A stretch of DNA of 36,830 nt, taken from the NCBI GenBank assembly GCA_002050435.1, contig MWYV01000025.1:1-36830 (forward strand), in the 5' to 3' direction. This DNA comes from Chitinophagales bacterium 33-2 (GTDB lineage Bacteria; Bacteroidota; Bacteroidia; Chitinophagales; Chitinophagaceae). This document shows, piece by piece, positions 8,653 through 16,837 of this stretch. The notes below the pieces were generated by a model, which had not been told where the DNA came from, searched no databases, and was given only the letters and a program-made list of their open reading frames with translations. The number at the start of each line of letters is the position of its first letter. Within the stretch, counting starts at the first letter, position 1. Made by a program: the position numbers and the translations under genes.

Positions 8653-9849
8653 TCACTGGAACTCATGTCCCATTTTATCTCTTTTAGTTTCTAGATAACG
8701 TTCATTGTGCGGGTTGGAAGGTATTTTGATCGGCAGGTTTTCAACAATTTGTAAACCATAACTCACCAGGCCCACGCGTTTTTTCGGATTGTTGGTGATC
8801 AGTCGGAGTTTTGAAACCCCGAGATGCCTAAGTATCTGGGCCCCCACACCATAATCTCTTTGATCCGTCTGGAAACCGAGATGAATATTCGCTTCAACCG
8901 TATCCAGGCCATCTTCCTGTAGTCGGTAAGCTTTTAATTTATTTACGAGCCCGATGCCCCTTCCCTCCTGGTTCATATATAGAATAACACCTTTCCCCTC
9001 AAATTCTACCATTTGCATGGCTTTGTGCAACTGTTCACCACAATCACAGCGCAGCGAACCCAGTATATCTCCCGTAAAACAGGAAGAATGCACGCGCACC
9101 ATTACCGGCTCATCTGATTCCCAGGTTCCTTTTACCAGGGCAAGATGCTCATTGGTGGAATTTTTTTCCTGGAAAGCCACCAGTTTAAAATGACCAAATT
9201 GTGTAGGCATGTCAACCCTTACAATCTCATCGATCAAAGAATCGCTTTTGATGCGGTATTCGATAAGGTCTTTAATGGAAATGATCCTGAAATCAAATTT
9301 TTTCGCAATGGCTTTCAATTCGGGCAGGCGCGCCATGCTGCCATCATCATTCATGATCTCGACTAAAACTCCGGAGGGTTCAAAACCAGCCAGCCTGGCC
9401 AGATCGGCAGCGGCCTCGGTATGCCCGGCTCTTCTTAAAACACCGCCTTTCTTCGCTCTTAAAGGAAATATATGTCCGGGTTTACCAAGATCTTCCGGGT
9501 TGGTTGCCGGGTCGATCAGCGCCTGGATGGTTTTTGACCTGTCATGCACGGAAATCCCGGTGGTACAACCATAGCCAAGCAAGTCTACGGAAACAGTAAA
9601 AGCAGTTTCATGAAGTGCCGTATTGTTATTTACCATCAATTCCAGCCCAAGTTCATTGCATCGATCTTCCAGCAGGGCAATGCAGATCAGTCCCCTGCCA
9701 TGTTTACTCATAAAATTCACAACTTCCGGAGTTACATTCTTTGATGCAGTAATAAAATCGCCTTCATTTTCCCTGTCCTCATCATCCACTACGATCACCA
9801 GTTTGCCTGCACGTATATCTTCAATAGCACTTTCAATAGAATCCAGCAT
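8653..9849 (-). CDS. ribBA: Bifunctional riboflavin synthesis protein: DHBP synthase / GTP cyclohydrolase II
   Basis: Catalyses both entry steps of riboflavin biosynthesis: ribulose 5-phosphate to 3,4-dihydroxy-2-butanone 4-phosphate, and GTP to the diaminopyrimidine precursor. The 398-aa product has the usual fused length. The RibB half (about 1-200) carries [10 protein letters not shown] (22-31) and RAGHTEA (His143, Glu145). The RibA half (about 205-398) has zinc cysteines Cys257, Cys268 and Cys270 in the standard spacing, and EGRGIGL (295-301). I place the start at the ATG 9849-9847, because the longer frame to 9927 adds a Cys/Phe-rich leader not expected in the family. A TACTTTTG -7 box lies 13 nt upstream. 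The gene ends directly against tamB with no terminator. Confidence 0.97.
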   Translation of the reverse strand: MLDSIESAIEDIRAGKLVIVVDDEDRENEGDFITASKNVTPEVVNFMSKHGRGLICIALLEDRCNELGLELMVNNNTALHETAFTVSVDLLGYGCTTGISVHDRSKTIQALIDPATNPEDLGKPGHIFPLRAKKGGVLRRAGHTEAAADLARLAGFEPSGVLVEIMNDDGSMARLPELKAIAKKFDFRIISIKDLIEYRIKSDSLIDEIVRVDMPTQFGHFKLVAFQEKNSTNEHLALVKGTWESDEPVMVRVHSSCFTGDILGSLRCDCGEQLHKAMQMVEFEGKGVILYMNQEGRGIGLVNKLKAYRLQEDGLDTVEANIHLGFQTDQRDYGVGAQILRHLGVSKLRLITNNPKKRVGLVSYGLQIVENLPIKIPSNPHNERYLETKRDKMGHEFQ

Positions 9850-9862
9850 GGAGCATTTTTTG

Positions 9863-9870
9863 CAAAAGTA
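9863..9870 (-). promoter_or_regulatory. Bacteroidota-type -7 box for ribBA
   Basis: Leftward TACTTTTG matches TAnnTTTG exactly and ends 13 nt before the chosen ribBA ATG. It lies inside the longer possible reading frame, which supports the shorter start. I see no FMN-riboswitch-like leader in the remaining short space. Confidence 0.5.
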
Positions 9871-9980
9871 CCACACTCCCCTAATAAAAAAGGTACAAAA
9901 ACCCTTCACAGGAAAGCTTTTAGCCAATTCAGGAAGGTTCTCAAATTGTTAATATTTGGTTAGATAAATTGGAGGAATAA

Positions 9981-10004
9981 TTGTTTTCTTTGCAGCGAAA
10001 ACAA
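9981..10004 (+). promoter_or_regulatory. Inverted repeat over the promoter of the Oar-like receptor
   Basis: Perfect 8-bp arms TTGTTTTC (9981-9988) and GAAAACAA (9997-10004) flank an 8-nt spacer that contains CTTTGC. The -7-like element TTTCTTTG (9985-9992) lies within it. The repeat ends 10 nt before the ATG at 10015, so it could be an operator over the promoter or a hairpin at the transcript's 5' end. Confidence 0.45.
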
Positions 10005-10014
10005 TCTAACAATT

Positions 10015-13000
10015 ATGCTTAAGAGAATTTTGTCTCTGCTCATTATGGTTTTTTCCATAGGGCAGGTTCTACATGCACAGGTAACAACCAGTGGCATGAC
10101 CGGCTTTGTGAGGGGAGAAAATAATGAACCCCTTGTAGGCGCTACGGTAACAGTTACGCACATACCTACAGGGTCTGTTTACAGAACCATCACCCAATCC
10201 GGGGGTAAGTTTGACCTGGGAAATATGAATCCAGGCGGGCCTTACACCATTAATGTAAGTTTTGTAAACTACCAGACTTTCGTAAAATCTGACATTTTTC
10301 TTGCGCTTGGCGAAACAGCCACGGAAGACGTCTCTCTTTCTACGCGGACCAATGAACTAACAACAGTTGTAGTTGCTGCAACCAGGGGCCAGAGCCGTGG
10401 TGGTGTTGAATCGAGCATCAGCCGCGAAAAAGTAGCCAACCTGCCCACTGTTGGCCGTAATATCACCGACCTTTTAAGAACAGTGCCCCAGGCAAAACTG
10501 GATCGCCGGAATGAAGGCGCCATCGCCATTGCCGGACAAAACAACCGTTATAATGCATTTTATATCGATGGAGCACTAAACAACGATGTATTTGGTCTTG
10601 CTGCATCCGGAACAAATGGCGGACAGGCTAATATTCCTCCCATCTCCATTGATGCAATTGACCAGATCCAGGTTTCCATCTCTCCATGGGATGCTTCTTT
10701 AAGCGGATTTACCGGTGGCGGGATCAATGCCATTACCCGTTCAGGTACCAATTCTCTTTCCGGTTCTCTTTATTTCCTATACCGGAATCAGGATCTTTCA
10801 GGAAAAACGCCTACAGGTTTAAAATCAGCTGCAACCAAACTGCCCGATTTTAATGACAAAACCATCGGCTTCAGGGTTGGCGGACCAATCATTCCAAACA
10901 AACTATTTTATTTTATAAACGGTGAGATCGTAAGGTTTCAGAGACCACAGGTTTTTGATCCATCAAGATATTCCGGTAACACAAGTTATGCTGGTTTGCT
11001 TGCCCTTGCCGATACGCTTAGAAACAAATATGGTTATGAGCCCGGAGGATTTGAAAGCAATCCTGAAACAGTAGAAGCCAACAGGGTTGTGGCCAAATTT
11101 GACTGGAATGCCAGCAGTGCCCACAGGGTTTCTTTCACCTACCGTTTTAATGACGGCGAGCGTGTAAACACCAGTTCCAGCAGTGCCAGCACCATCAACT
11201 TTTTTAATAATGGTTATGTGTTCCCTACCACTTCGCATACGTTTACCGGGGAGTTAAGAAGCAATTTCAATCGTGGTTTGAGTAACAGGTTACTGGTAAC
11301 TTATGCTGATGTGAGTGATAACAGGGACCCAATCACCAGCCCTTTTCCCAGAGTATCCATCAATGATGGATCAGGAAGGATCATTTTCGGGCCGGACAAC
11401 AATTCAACAGTAAACCTGCTTGCACAGAAAAACTTTAACCTCCTGAATATAGTACGCTTTAATTCAGGAAAACACAGCTTTTCTTTTGGCACCGACAATG
11501 AATTGAATAATGTGTACAATGCATTTATTTCAAATGTTTTTGGCAACTACACTTATAGTTCTCTTGCCGATTTTTATAATAATGCAAAACCGCTATCTTA
11601 TTCTGCAGGATATTCTTTACTGGATGCCAAAGACCAGGGCGAAGCAAATCTGAAAGCAGCTGCGCAGTTCAAGACTTTGCGTCTCGGCCTTTTCTTTAAT
11701 GATGAACTGAGAACCTCTGAAAACCTGACATTGAATTTTGGGATCAGGGCAGATTATTTCACCTTCGTTGACAGACCTGCAGAAGATTCCTTTACCAATG
11801 CAGTAGCGATTCCAAAGTTTGCACAATTCTATGATCTACAAGGTGCACGTTCCGGACTGAAACCAAGGTTCCCCATTTCCATTTCTCCAAGACTTGGTTT
11901 TACCTACCGTGTTCCTGATGAAAAAATTGTTGTCCGTGGTGGCGTTGGTATATTTACCGGCAGGGTTCCACTGGTATGGCCAGGTGGTATCTACAATAAC
12001 AATGGTATCAACCAGGGAAGTTTTACAGCCAGCAGCTCTCAAAATCCCAATGCCTTAAACACCATTCGTTTCCGACCTGATCCTAATAACCAGTGGAGAG
12101 CAAGTGATGTAGGCATTACCCTTAGCAAAGGTGGATTGAACCTGATCTCTAAAGAATTCAGACTGCCTAAAATCATCCGTGCTTCACTTGGTTTTGATAA
12201 ACAACTGGGCGCAGGATGGAGCACAACCATTGAAGGATTTGTTACCAAGAACATGAACGAGATATTCTACACCAACGTAAATATCTTACCTCCTGTTGGC
12301 GTTTCTGTCGGTCCTGGTTCACGTAATGTTTACCCTGCACCGAATACCATTCCATTGACTTCTACTGGAGGCAATCCTTACGATAATGCGATCCTGTTAA
12401 GAAACCTGGAAGGCAAAAAAGGTTTCAGCTATAATTTTACTTTCTCAATTGACAAACGTTTCCAGAGAGGTTTTTCAGTAAATGCTTTATATAACTACGG
12501 TGAATCCGTGGTGGTACACGAACAAACCAGTTCGATAAATCTTTCTCAGTGGAGATTTATGGAAAGCGTTAACGGAAGAAACTTTCTTGGACGCTCTGTT
12601 TCTGATTTTTCTCCTGGCCACAGGGTGATGGTGTTTGCCAGCAAAAAATTCAGTTACCTCAAAAACAGACTGGCCACAACAATTTCTGCAGTGTATACCG
12701 GCGAATCAGGTGCACCTTTCAGTTATGTTTATGGTAACAATACCATGGTGCGTGATGATGCAAATTCTACAGTGAGCAATGACCTTATTTATGTTCCAAC
12801 TGCAGCAGATATTCAAACCATGACTTTCCTGACCAATACTGTTAATGGTGTTGCTTACACGGCTGCGCAGCAAAGAGCCTCACTTGAGCAATTTATCACA
12901 GAGAACAAATATCTCAATTCCCGTCGCGGTCAGTTTTCAGAAAGGAATGCAGACCGTATGCCTTTCACGCATATAGTTGACCTCAGGGTTGCTCAGGATT

Positions 13001-13287
13001 TCAACCTGAAAGTTGGAGCCAAAAATGTACAGTTCCAGATCACATACGATATCTTCAACTTTACCAATATGCTGAACAGGGATTGGGGAAGAACTTATTT
13101 TTTGTCGAACGACCAGCTGGCTGCCATCAGCTTTGCAGGTTATGTTTCTGCAACCAATTTTACGCCTCAATACAGATTTAATCCAACACTTGCTCAACCT
13201 GGAAAAACTGCCAACATCAGTACCAGTACTGCTCCAAGTTTCAGCCCACGCTGGACCAGTCAACTGGGTATCAGGTTCAATTTTTAA
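10015..13287 (+). CDS. TonB-dependent receptor, Oar-like, with carboxypeptidase-regulatory-like domain
   Basis: A 1090-aa outer-membrane receptor. Order: signal peptide (1-22, ending L-H-A-Q), a carboxypeptidase-regulatory-like beta-sandwich (about 27-105: GENNEPLVGATVTVTHIPTG, then the KFDLGNMNPGGPYTINVSF region), a plug (about 120-260, containing GGGINAITRSGTN), and a large beta-barrel ending in a terminal strand with C-terminal Phe (QLGIRFNF), the sorting signal for the BAM machinery. The overall pattern matches Oar/OmpA-related TonB receptors. There is no SusD-like partner, so it is not a standard polysaccharide utilisation locus. Substrate unknown. A promoter palindrome precedes it and a strong bidirectional terminator follows it. 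Confidence 0.93.
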   Translation: MLKRILSLLIMVFSIGQVLHAQVTTSGMTGFVRGENNEPLVGATVTVTHIPTGSVYRTITQSGGKFDLGNMNPGGPYTINVSFVNYQTFVKSDIFLALGETATEDVSLSTRTNELTTVVVAATRGQSRGGVESSISREKVANLPTVGRNITDLLRTVPQAKLDRRNEGAIAIAGQNNRYNAFYIDGALNNDVFGLAASGTNGGQANIPPISIDAIDQIQVSISPWDASLSGFTGGGINAITRSGTNSLSGSLYFLYRNQDLSGKTPTGLKSAATKLPDFNDKTIGFRVGGPIIPNKLFYFINGEIVRFQRPQVFDPSRYSGNTSYAGLLALADTLRNKYGYEPGGFESNPETVEANRVVAKFDWNASSAHRVSFTYRFNDGERVNTSSSSASTINFFNNGYVFPTTSHTFTGELRSNFNRGLSNRLLVTYADVSDNRDPITSPFPRVSINDGSGRIIFGPDNNSTVNLLAQKNFNLLNIVRFNSGKHSFSFGTDNELNNVYNAFISNVFGNYTYSSLADFYNNAKPLSYSAGYSLLDAKDQGEANLKAAAQFKTLRLGLFFNDELRTSENLTLNFGIRADYFTFVDRPAEDSFTNAVAIPKFAQFYDLQGARSGLKPRFPISISPRLGFTYRVPDEKIVVRGGVGIFTGRVPLVWPGGIYNNNGINQGSFTASSSQNPNALNTIRFRPDPNNQWRASDVGITLSKGGLNLISKEFRLPKIIRASLGFDKQLGAGWSTTIEGFVTKNMNEIFYTNVNILPPVGVSVGPGSRNVYPAPNTIPLTSTGGNPYDNAILLRNLEGKKGFSYNFTFSIDKRFQRGFSVNALYNYGESVVVHEQTSSINLSQWRFMESVNGRNFLGRSVSDFSPGHRVMVFASKKFSYLKNRLATTISAVYTGESGAPFSYVYGNNTMVRDDANSTVSNDLIYVPTAADIQTMTFLTNTVNGVAYTAAQQRASLEQFITENKYLNSRRGQFSERNADRMPFTHIVDLRVAQDFNLKVGAKNVQFQITYDIFNFTNMLNRDWGRTYFLSNDQLAAISFAGYVSATNFTPQYRFNPTLAQPGKTANISTSTAPSFSPRWTSQLGIRFNF

Positions 13288-13300
13288 AATCAAAAGGTTT

Positions 13301-13342
13301 TATAATGAAAAAAGCTTCCTTCCGGAAGCTTTTTTCATTATA
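13301..13342. terminator. Perfect bidirectional terminator
   Basis: A 19-bp perfect inverted repeat (13301-13319 and 13324-13342) with a 4-nt loop TTCC. The stem core AAGCTTCC/GGAAGCTT is flanked by A6 on the left and T6 on the right, so either strand forms a stem with a U-tract. It follows the TonB receptor stop (13285-13287) by 13 nt and lies 46 nt beyond the stop of the leftward esterase, serving both convergent genes. Confidence 0.85.
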
Positions 13343-13345
13343 TCT

Positions 13346-13415
13346 GACACCTTGCACCTCTTCCCTTACACCTTCCTTCCCCTCTTCCCTAGCTCCTCTT
13401 TTCTTCCCCCTTCCA
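13346..13415. repeat. Pyrimidine-rich degenerate microrepeat
   Basis: About 70 nt of almost pure C/T on the plus strand, made of imperfect units such as CACCTT, CTTCCC and CCTTCC. It runs from the terminator into the last codons of the leftward esterase, where it encodes the charged tail KGEEKRS. Short-period repeats of this type often sit at gene ends in this lineage. Function not evident. Confidence 0.4.
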
Positions 13416-14210
13416 TCCCCATAACAAAAATCCCGGCATTGCGCGCGCCCAGGTAGCCACGTCATGTTTTCCATCTTCAAAGTTTTCATACCTGATCTCT
13501 TTGTCGGAATATCCATGTCGCTTTAATGCTTTCACCAGGTCAAGCGTATCATCAATCGAATCAATAATTCCATTTTGGTTCCTGTCTGCAGTTTCATCCA
13601 GCGAGCCGGTGGTAAAATAAAATTTCTGTCCCGCATTAAATGTTCCATTTTTTATACGCTGGTGCATAATGCGATCCCTGTTGTCATCGTAGTCATCATC
13701 CAGATCCCGGCTGCGCCACCAGAGCGAACCCGAAAAAACACCTGCGGTTGAAAAAATTGATGGATGATTCCATGTAAGATCCAGCGCCGTTAAACCGCCA
13801 AGTGAAAAACCAGCAAAAGCCCGCTCACCAAAACTTTGAATGCCATAAGCATTATGGATAAATGGAAGCAGCTCTTCGAGTATAAATTGCTCATATTTTT
13901 CCGCCTTCGCGCCGCGCCCGGCAAAATCAGGCGTGCCCGAAGTGCCATATTCATTTTTCCTGTCCTTCCCTGCATGAATGCCAACCGCAACCATAGGTTT
14001 CATCTGGCCCGAGGCAATCAATCCATTTAACAATCCGGCAAATTTCATTTCCTCAAGGTCCTGCCCGTCATTGATCAGTAAAAGTGAAAGTGAACCCGGA
14101 TCCTCGATATTTTTTGGCAGATAAAGATCAATGATCACATATCTTTTGAGAAAGGCAGAAGCGACGGCTTTTTGTTCCACTATAATCGAAGACAGACTTT
14201 CAGTTAGCAT
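13389..14210 (-). CDS. Alpha/beta-hydrolase, enterochelin-esterase-like (Esterase D/Fes family)
   Basis: A 273-aa serine esterase of the Fes/Esterase-D family (PF00756 type), with nucleophile Ser136 in GFSLGG (134-139), likely acid Asp205 in TTGSLDE and likely base His249 in EDGKHD. It has no signal peptide, so it is probably cytoplasmic. Between the presumed acid and base, residues 209-221 (DRNQNGIIDSIDD) resemble a DxNxNGxxD calcium loop, unusual for this family. The gene is divergent from the ATP-grasp/GCS2 pair over a 114-bp region, suggesting shared control and a role in hydrolysing an ester or amide linked to that pathway. The pathway link is inference. Confidence 0.85.
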   Translation of the reverse strand: MLTESLSSIIVEQKAVASAFLKRYVIIDLYLPKNIEDPGSLSLLLINDGQDLEEMKFAGLLNGLIASGQMKPMVAVGIHAGKDRKNEYGTSGTPDFAGRGAKAEKYEQFILEELLPFIHNAYGIQSFGERAFAGFSLGGLTALDLTWNHPSIFSTAGVFSGSLWWRSRDLDDDYDDNRDRIMHQRIKNGTFNAGQKFYFTTGSLDETADRNQNGIIDSIDDTLDLVKALKRHGYSDKEIRYENFEDGKHDVATWARAMPGFLLWGWKGEEKRS

Positions 14211-14288
14211 CCGCTCAAAAATGATTTAAAAAAGCCGAACTACAAATTGATTTATAATTTTCTTTTTTGCTGTTGCTGATTATATTGT

Positions 14289-14296
14289 TACTTTAA
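14289..14296 (+). promoter_or_regulatory. Probable -7 box of the ATP-grasp/GCS2 operon
   Basis: TACTTTAA lies 28 nt before the ATG at 14325, in the AT-rich divergent region shared with the esterase gene. It is a six-of-eight match to TAnnTTTG, so it is only moderately supported. Confidence 0.35.
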
Positions 14297-14324
14297 AGTG
14301 TTTTGATTCACCAACCAAGTTTAT

Positions 14325-15278
14325 ATGAAAAAGATCGGGATTTTGTTTGGCCAGGAACGCAGTTTTCCAATGGCATTTATAGAAAGAATAAACAGTAAGG
14401 GCATTGAAAATATCATGGCGGAACCTGTTCGAATTGATCAATCTGCACAGGGTGTTAATTCCGGTTATGCTGTTATCGTGGACCGTATTTCGCAGGACGT
14501 TCCTTTTTATCGAACGTTTTTAAAAAATGAAGCAGTAACCGGAACAGCGGTGATCAATAATCCATTCTGGTGGAGTGCGGATGATAAGTATTTCAATAAT
14601 TGCCTGATGACACAAATTGGAGTACCCGTTCCCAAAACGGTGATACTTCCTTCCTATGAGTGGCCGACAGATACCAAAGCCGATTCTTTTTCTAACCTTG
14701 CCTATCCGATGGACTGGGATGGAATTTTCGGATATATTGGTTTTCCTGCCTATATGAAACCTTATGCAGGTGGTGGATGGAAGAATGTTTACAGGCTGGA
14801 AAACATCGAGGAGTTTTATGCAAAACACTCTGAAACCAACCAACTGGTGATGTTGTTACAGGAAGAAATTGTGTTTGATGAATATTACCGTTGTTACTGT
14901 ATTGGTGGCAAGCATGTGAAGATCATGCCTTATGAACCGCGCAACCCGCACCACCTTCGCTATAAAGCAGATTTTGCGCCTTCGCAGGAAAGACTGAAAA
15001 TGATGGAAGACATTGTACTTCGGATCAATGAATTTCTTGGTTATGATTTTAATACCGTGGAACTGGCGTTGAGAGATGGCATTCCCTATGCGATTGATTT
15101 CGGCAACCCCGCTCCCGATGCAGAACGCACCAGTGTTGGAGAGGATAATTTTGAATGGGTAGTGGAAACGGCAGCCAACTATGCCATTGAAAGAGCCATG
15201 AATTTAAAAGATGGTCAAGATAATCTTACCTGGGGAAAATATATAAAAAACAGTGCGGCCGGCAAACCATTAGTATAA
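14325..15278 (+). CDS. ATP-grasp ligase, uncharacterised, paired with GCS2 ligase
   Basis: A 317-aa protein with ATP-grasp architecture: a pre-ATP-grasp domain (1-95), then the nucleotide-binding module with MKPYAGGGWKNV (144-155, Lys145 as likely ATP-binding lysine), LLQEEIVFDEYYRCY (178-192) and the Mg2+-binding end NTVELALRDG (243-252) with AIDFGNPAPD (256-265; Glu246, Asp258, Asn261). ATP-grasp enzymes activate a carboxylate as an acyl phosphate and join it to an amine. The next gene, 20 bp downstream, is a second kind of carboxylate-amine ligase, so the pair may join two or more building blocks in turn. It lacks a RimK-type identity that I can recognise, and substrates are unknown. Cytoplasmic. 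Confidence 0.85.
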   Translation: MKKIGILFGQERSFPMAFIERINSKGIENIMAEPVRIDQSAQGVNSGYAVIVDRISQDVPFYRTFLKNEAVTGTAVINNPFWWSADDKYFNNCLMTQIGVPVPKTVILPSYEWPTDTKADSFSNLAYPMDWDGIFGYIGFPAYMKPYAGGGWKNVYRLENIEEFYAKHSETNQLVMLLQEEIVFDEYYRCYCIGGKHVKIMPYEPRNPHHLRYKADFAPSQERLKMMEDIVLRINEFLGYDFNTVELALRDGIPYAIDFGNPAPDAERTSVGEDNFEWVVETAANYAIERAMNLKDGQDNLTWGKYIKNSAAGKPLV

Positions 15279-15298
15279 TAACAAACGGAAACAACTGC

Positions 15299-16408
15299 AT
15301 GAACCTGAATTATAAATCTTTCACCATTGGTGTAGAAGAAGAATATATGGTAATGGACCCTGTTACCATGGAATTAAAAAGCCATGAACAGAAGATCGTC
15401 CAGGAAGGACAAAAAATGATCAAGGATAAGGTGAAGGCCGAAATGCACCAGGCCACTGTAGAAGTAGGCACAGACATCTGCAGGGATATTGATGAAGCCC
15501 ACCAGGATGTAACTGTATTAAGAAAAACGATTTCTGATATCGCAGGAAGTCTTGGTTTTGCAATGGGCGCGTCAGGTACGCACCCTTTCAGTCACTGGGA
15601 AAGCCAGCTAATTACAGATCATGTACGGTATAATGAAATTGTAAATGAACTGCAGGAAGCGGCAAGAAGCAACCTGATTTTTGGTTTACACGTGCATGTA
15701 GGAATGGAAACGCGTGAAATGGCCAACCATATTGCCAACTCCACCCGCTATTTTCTTCCGCATATTTATGCACTCAGTACCAACTCGCCTTTCTGGGAAG
15801 GAAGGCTTACCGGGTATAAATCATTTCGTACCAAGGTATTTGATAAGTTCCCCAGAACCGGAATTCCAGAAGCATTTGAAAGCATTGAAGCTTACGACAG
15901 TTATGTGAAGATGCTGATGAAAACCAACTGTATTGATAATGCGAAAAAAATCTGGTGGGACCTCAGGGTGCATCCTTTTTTTAATACTGTTGAATTCAGG
16001 ATCTGTGATGTTCCCATGACGGTGAATGAAACCATTGCGATTGCCGCATTATTCCAGGCCATCTGTGCAAAGATCCACAAGCTGCGCCTGCAGAATATGA
16101 ACTACATGCAATATCCCCGCGCATTGATCAACGAAAATAAATGGCGCGCAAGCCGTTACGGGATCGATGGTTACCTGATCGACTTTGGAAAAGAAGAGGA
16201 AATTAATACAAGGGTTTTAATTTATGAATTGCTTGATTTTGTAGATGATGTTGTAGATGAACTGGGCTCCAGGCACAGAATCAATTACGTACACAAAATG
16301 TTGGAGAATGGTACGGGTGCCGACAGGCAGCTGGCTGTGTATTCGGAGCAGAAAAATCTTGTTCAGGTGGCAGGATACATCAGCAACCAGTTTCTTGCAG
16401 ATACTTAA
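15299..16408 (+). CDS. Carboxylate-amine ligase, GCS2 family (YbdK-like)
   Basis: A 369-aa enzyme of the glutamate-cysteine ligase family 2 (COG2170, PF04107 type), which forms an amide between a carboxylate, often the gamma-carboxylate of glutamate, and an amine using ATP. Motifs in order: GVEEEYMVMD (11-20) with the metal-binding glutamates, GLHVHVG (129-135), VEFRICDVP (231-239) and ENKWRASRYG (279-288). Length is normal for the family. The ATG at 15299 follows the upstream ATP-grasp stop by 20 bp, so they form one operon. Characterised relatives have only weak gamma-glutamylcysteine ligase activity, and the real substrate cannot be read from the sequence. Confidence 0.92.
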   Translation: MNLNYKSFTIGVEEEYMVMDPVTMELKSHEQKIVQEGQKMIKDKVKAEMHQATVEVGTDICRDIDEAHQDVTVLRKTISDIAGSLGFAMGASGTHPFSHWESQLITDHVRYNEIVNELQEAARSNLIFGLHVHVGMETREMANHIANSTRYFLPHIYALSTNSPFWEGRLTGYKSFRTKVFDKFPRTGIPEAFESIEAYDSYVKMLMKTNCIDNAKKIWWDLRVHPFFNTVEFRICDVPMTVNETIAIAALFQAICAKIHKLRLQNMNYMQYPRALINENKWRASRYGIDGYLIDFGKEEEINTRVLIYELLDFVDDVVDELGSRHRINYVHKMLENGTGADRQLAVYSEQKNLVQVAGYISNQFLADT

Positions 16409-16494
16409 CCTGGTAGAATTGTTTAACCACAAAAAATTTGTATATTAGTATTCAATATCTTTTTGAAGGGGTATAAGTGATGTTGACTATACAA

Positions 16495-16508
16495 TGACCA
16501 TTGACCAT
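16495..16508. repeat. Tandem heptamer TGACCAT x2
   Basis: Two exact copies of TGACCAT back to back, followed by a TCAC fragment and preceded by TTGAC. They lie in the 132-bp gap between the GCS2 ligase and the small gene at 16541. No terminator hairpin was seen in this gap, so read-through is possible. Confidence 0.4.
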
Positions 16509-16540
16509 TCACTGCTTTTCACCACCAAATCTATCACCGA

Positions 16541-16804
16541 ATGGCCCGAATCTTCAACATATATTTTGAATATAACTATGAGGCTTGCAGTGCTGTGGTA
16601 ATGGTGCGCACTACGCCATTCCATACAGAATATACGCTCAGTAGTGTAGATGGCAGCCTGCAGCATTTCCTTCCTACCAACAAAATTATTTTTACTCCTT
16701 CGGGCGGATATGCTTTCTTAAACACGCCTTCCACTCAACACAATTCGCTGATGAATGAAATTTTAAAAGCCATGTCCAGTCATCTCCAAAGCTTTGAAGT
16801 ATAA
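16541..16804 (+). CDS. Small protein of unknown function (87 aa)
   Basis: I do not recognise a named family. The 87-aa product starts MARIFNIYFEYNYEACSAV, continues through VRTTPFHTEYTL and ends in a helical region with EILKAMSSHLQS. The pattern suggests a small alpha/beta protein with several beta strands followed by one helix. There is no signal peptide, membrane segment or cysteine cluster. Its codon use resembles its neighbours and the frame is clean, unlike the overlapping 34-codon frame starting at 16494. It lies between the GCS2 ligase and the amidase, in the same direction as both, and may belong to either unit. Confidence 0.6.
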   Translation: MARIFNIYFEYNYEACSAVVMVRTTPFHTEYTLSSVDGSLQHFLPTNKIIFTPSGGYAFLNTPSTQHNSLMNEILKAMSSHLQSFEV

Positions 16805-16826
16805 GCGATTTCAGTCATTTTTACTT

Positions 16827-16834
16827 TACTTTGG
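16827..16834 (+). promoter_or_regulatory. -7 box for the amidase gene
   Basis: TACTTTGG (TAnnTTTG with seven of eight positions) ends only 3 nt before the ATG at 16838, implying an almost leaderless transcript if it is used. Confidence 0.45.
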
Positions 16835-16837
16835 GGC

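Noticed and set aside
9209..9574. 121-codon frame antisense to ribBA
   Set aside because: It is a shadow of a highly conserved gene, with a translation lacking any pattern.
16494..16595. Short frame starting at ATG 16494 upstream of the 87-aa gene
   Set aside because: It overlaps the better 87-codon frame and ends after 34 codons without any feature.
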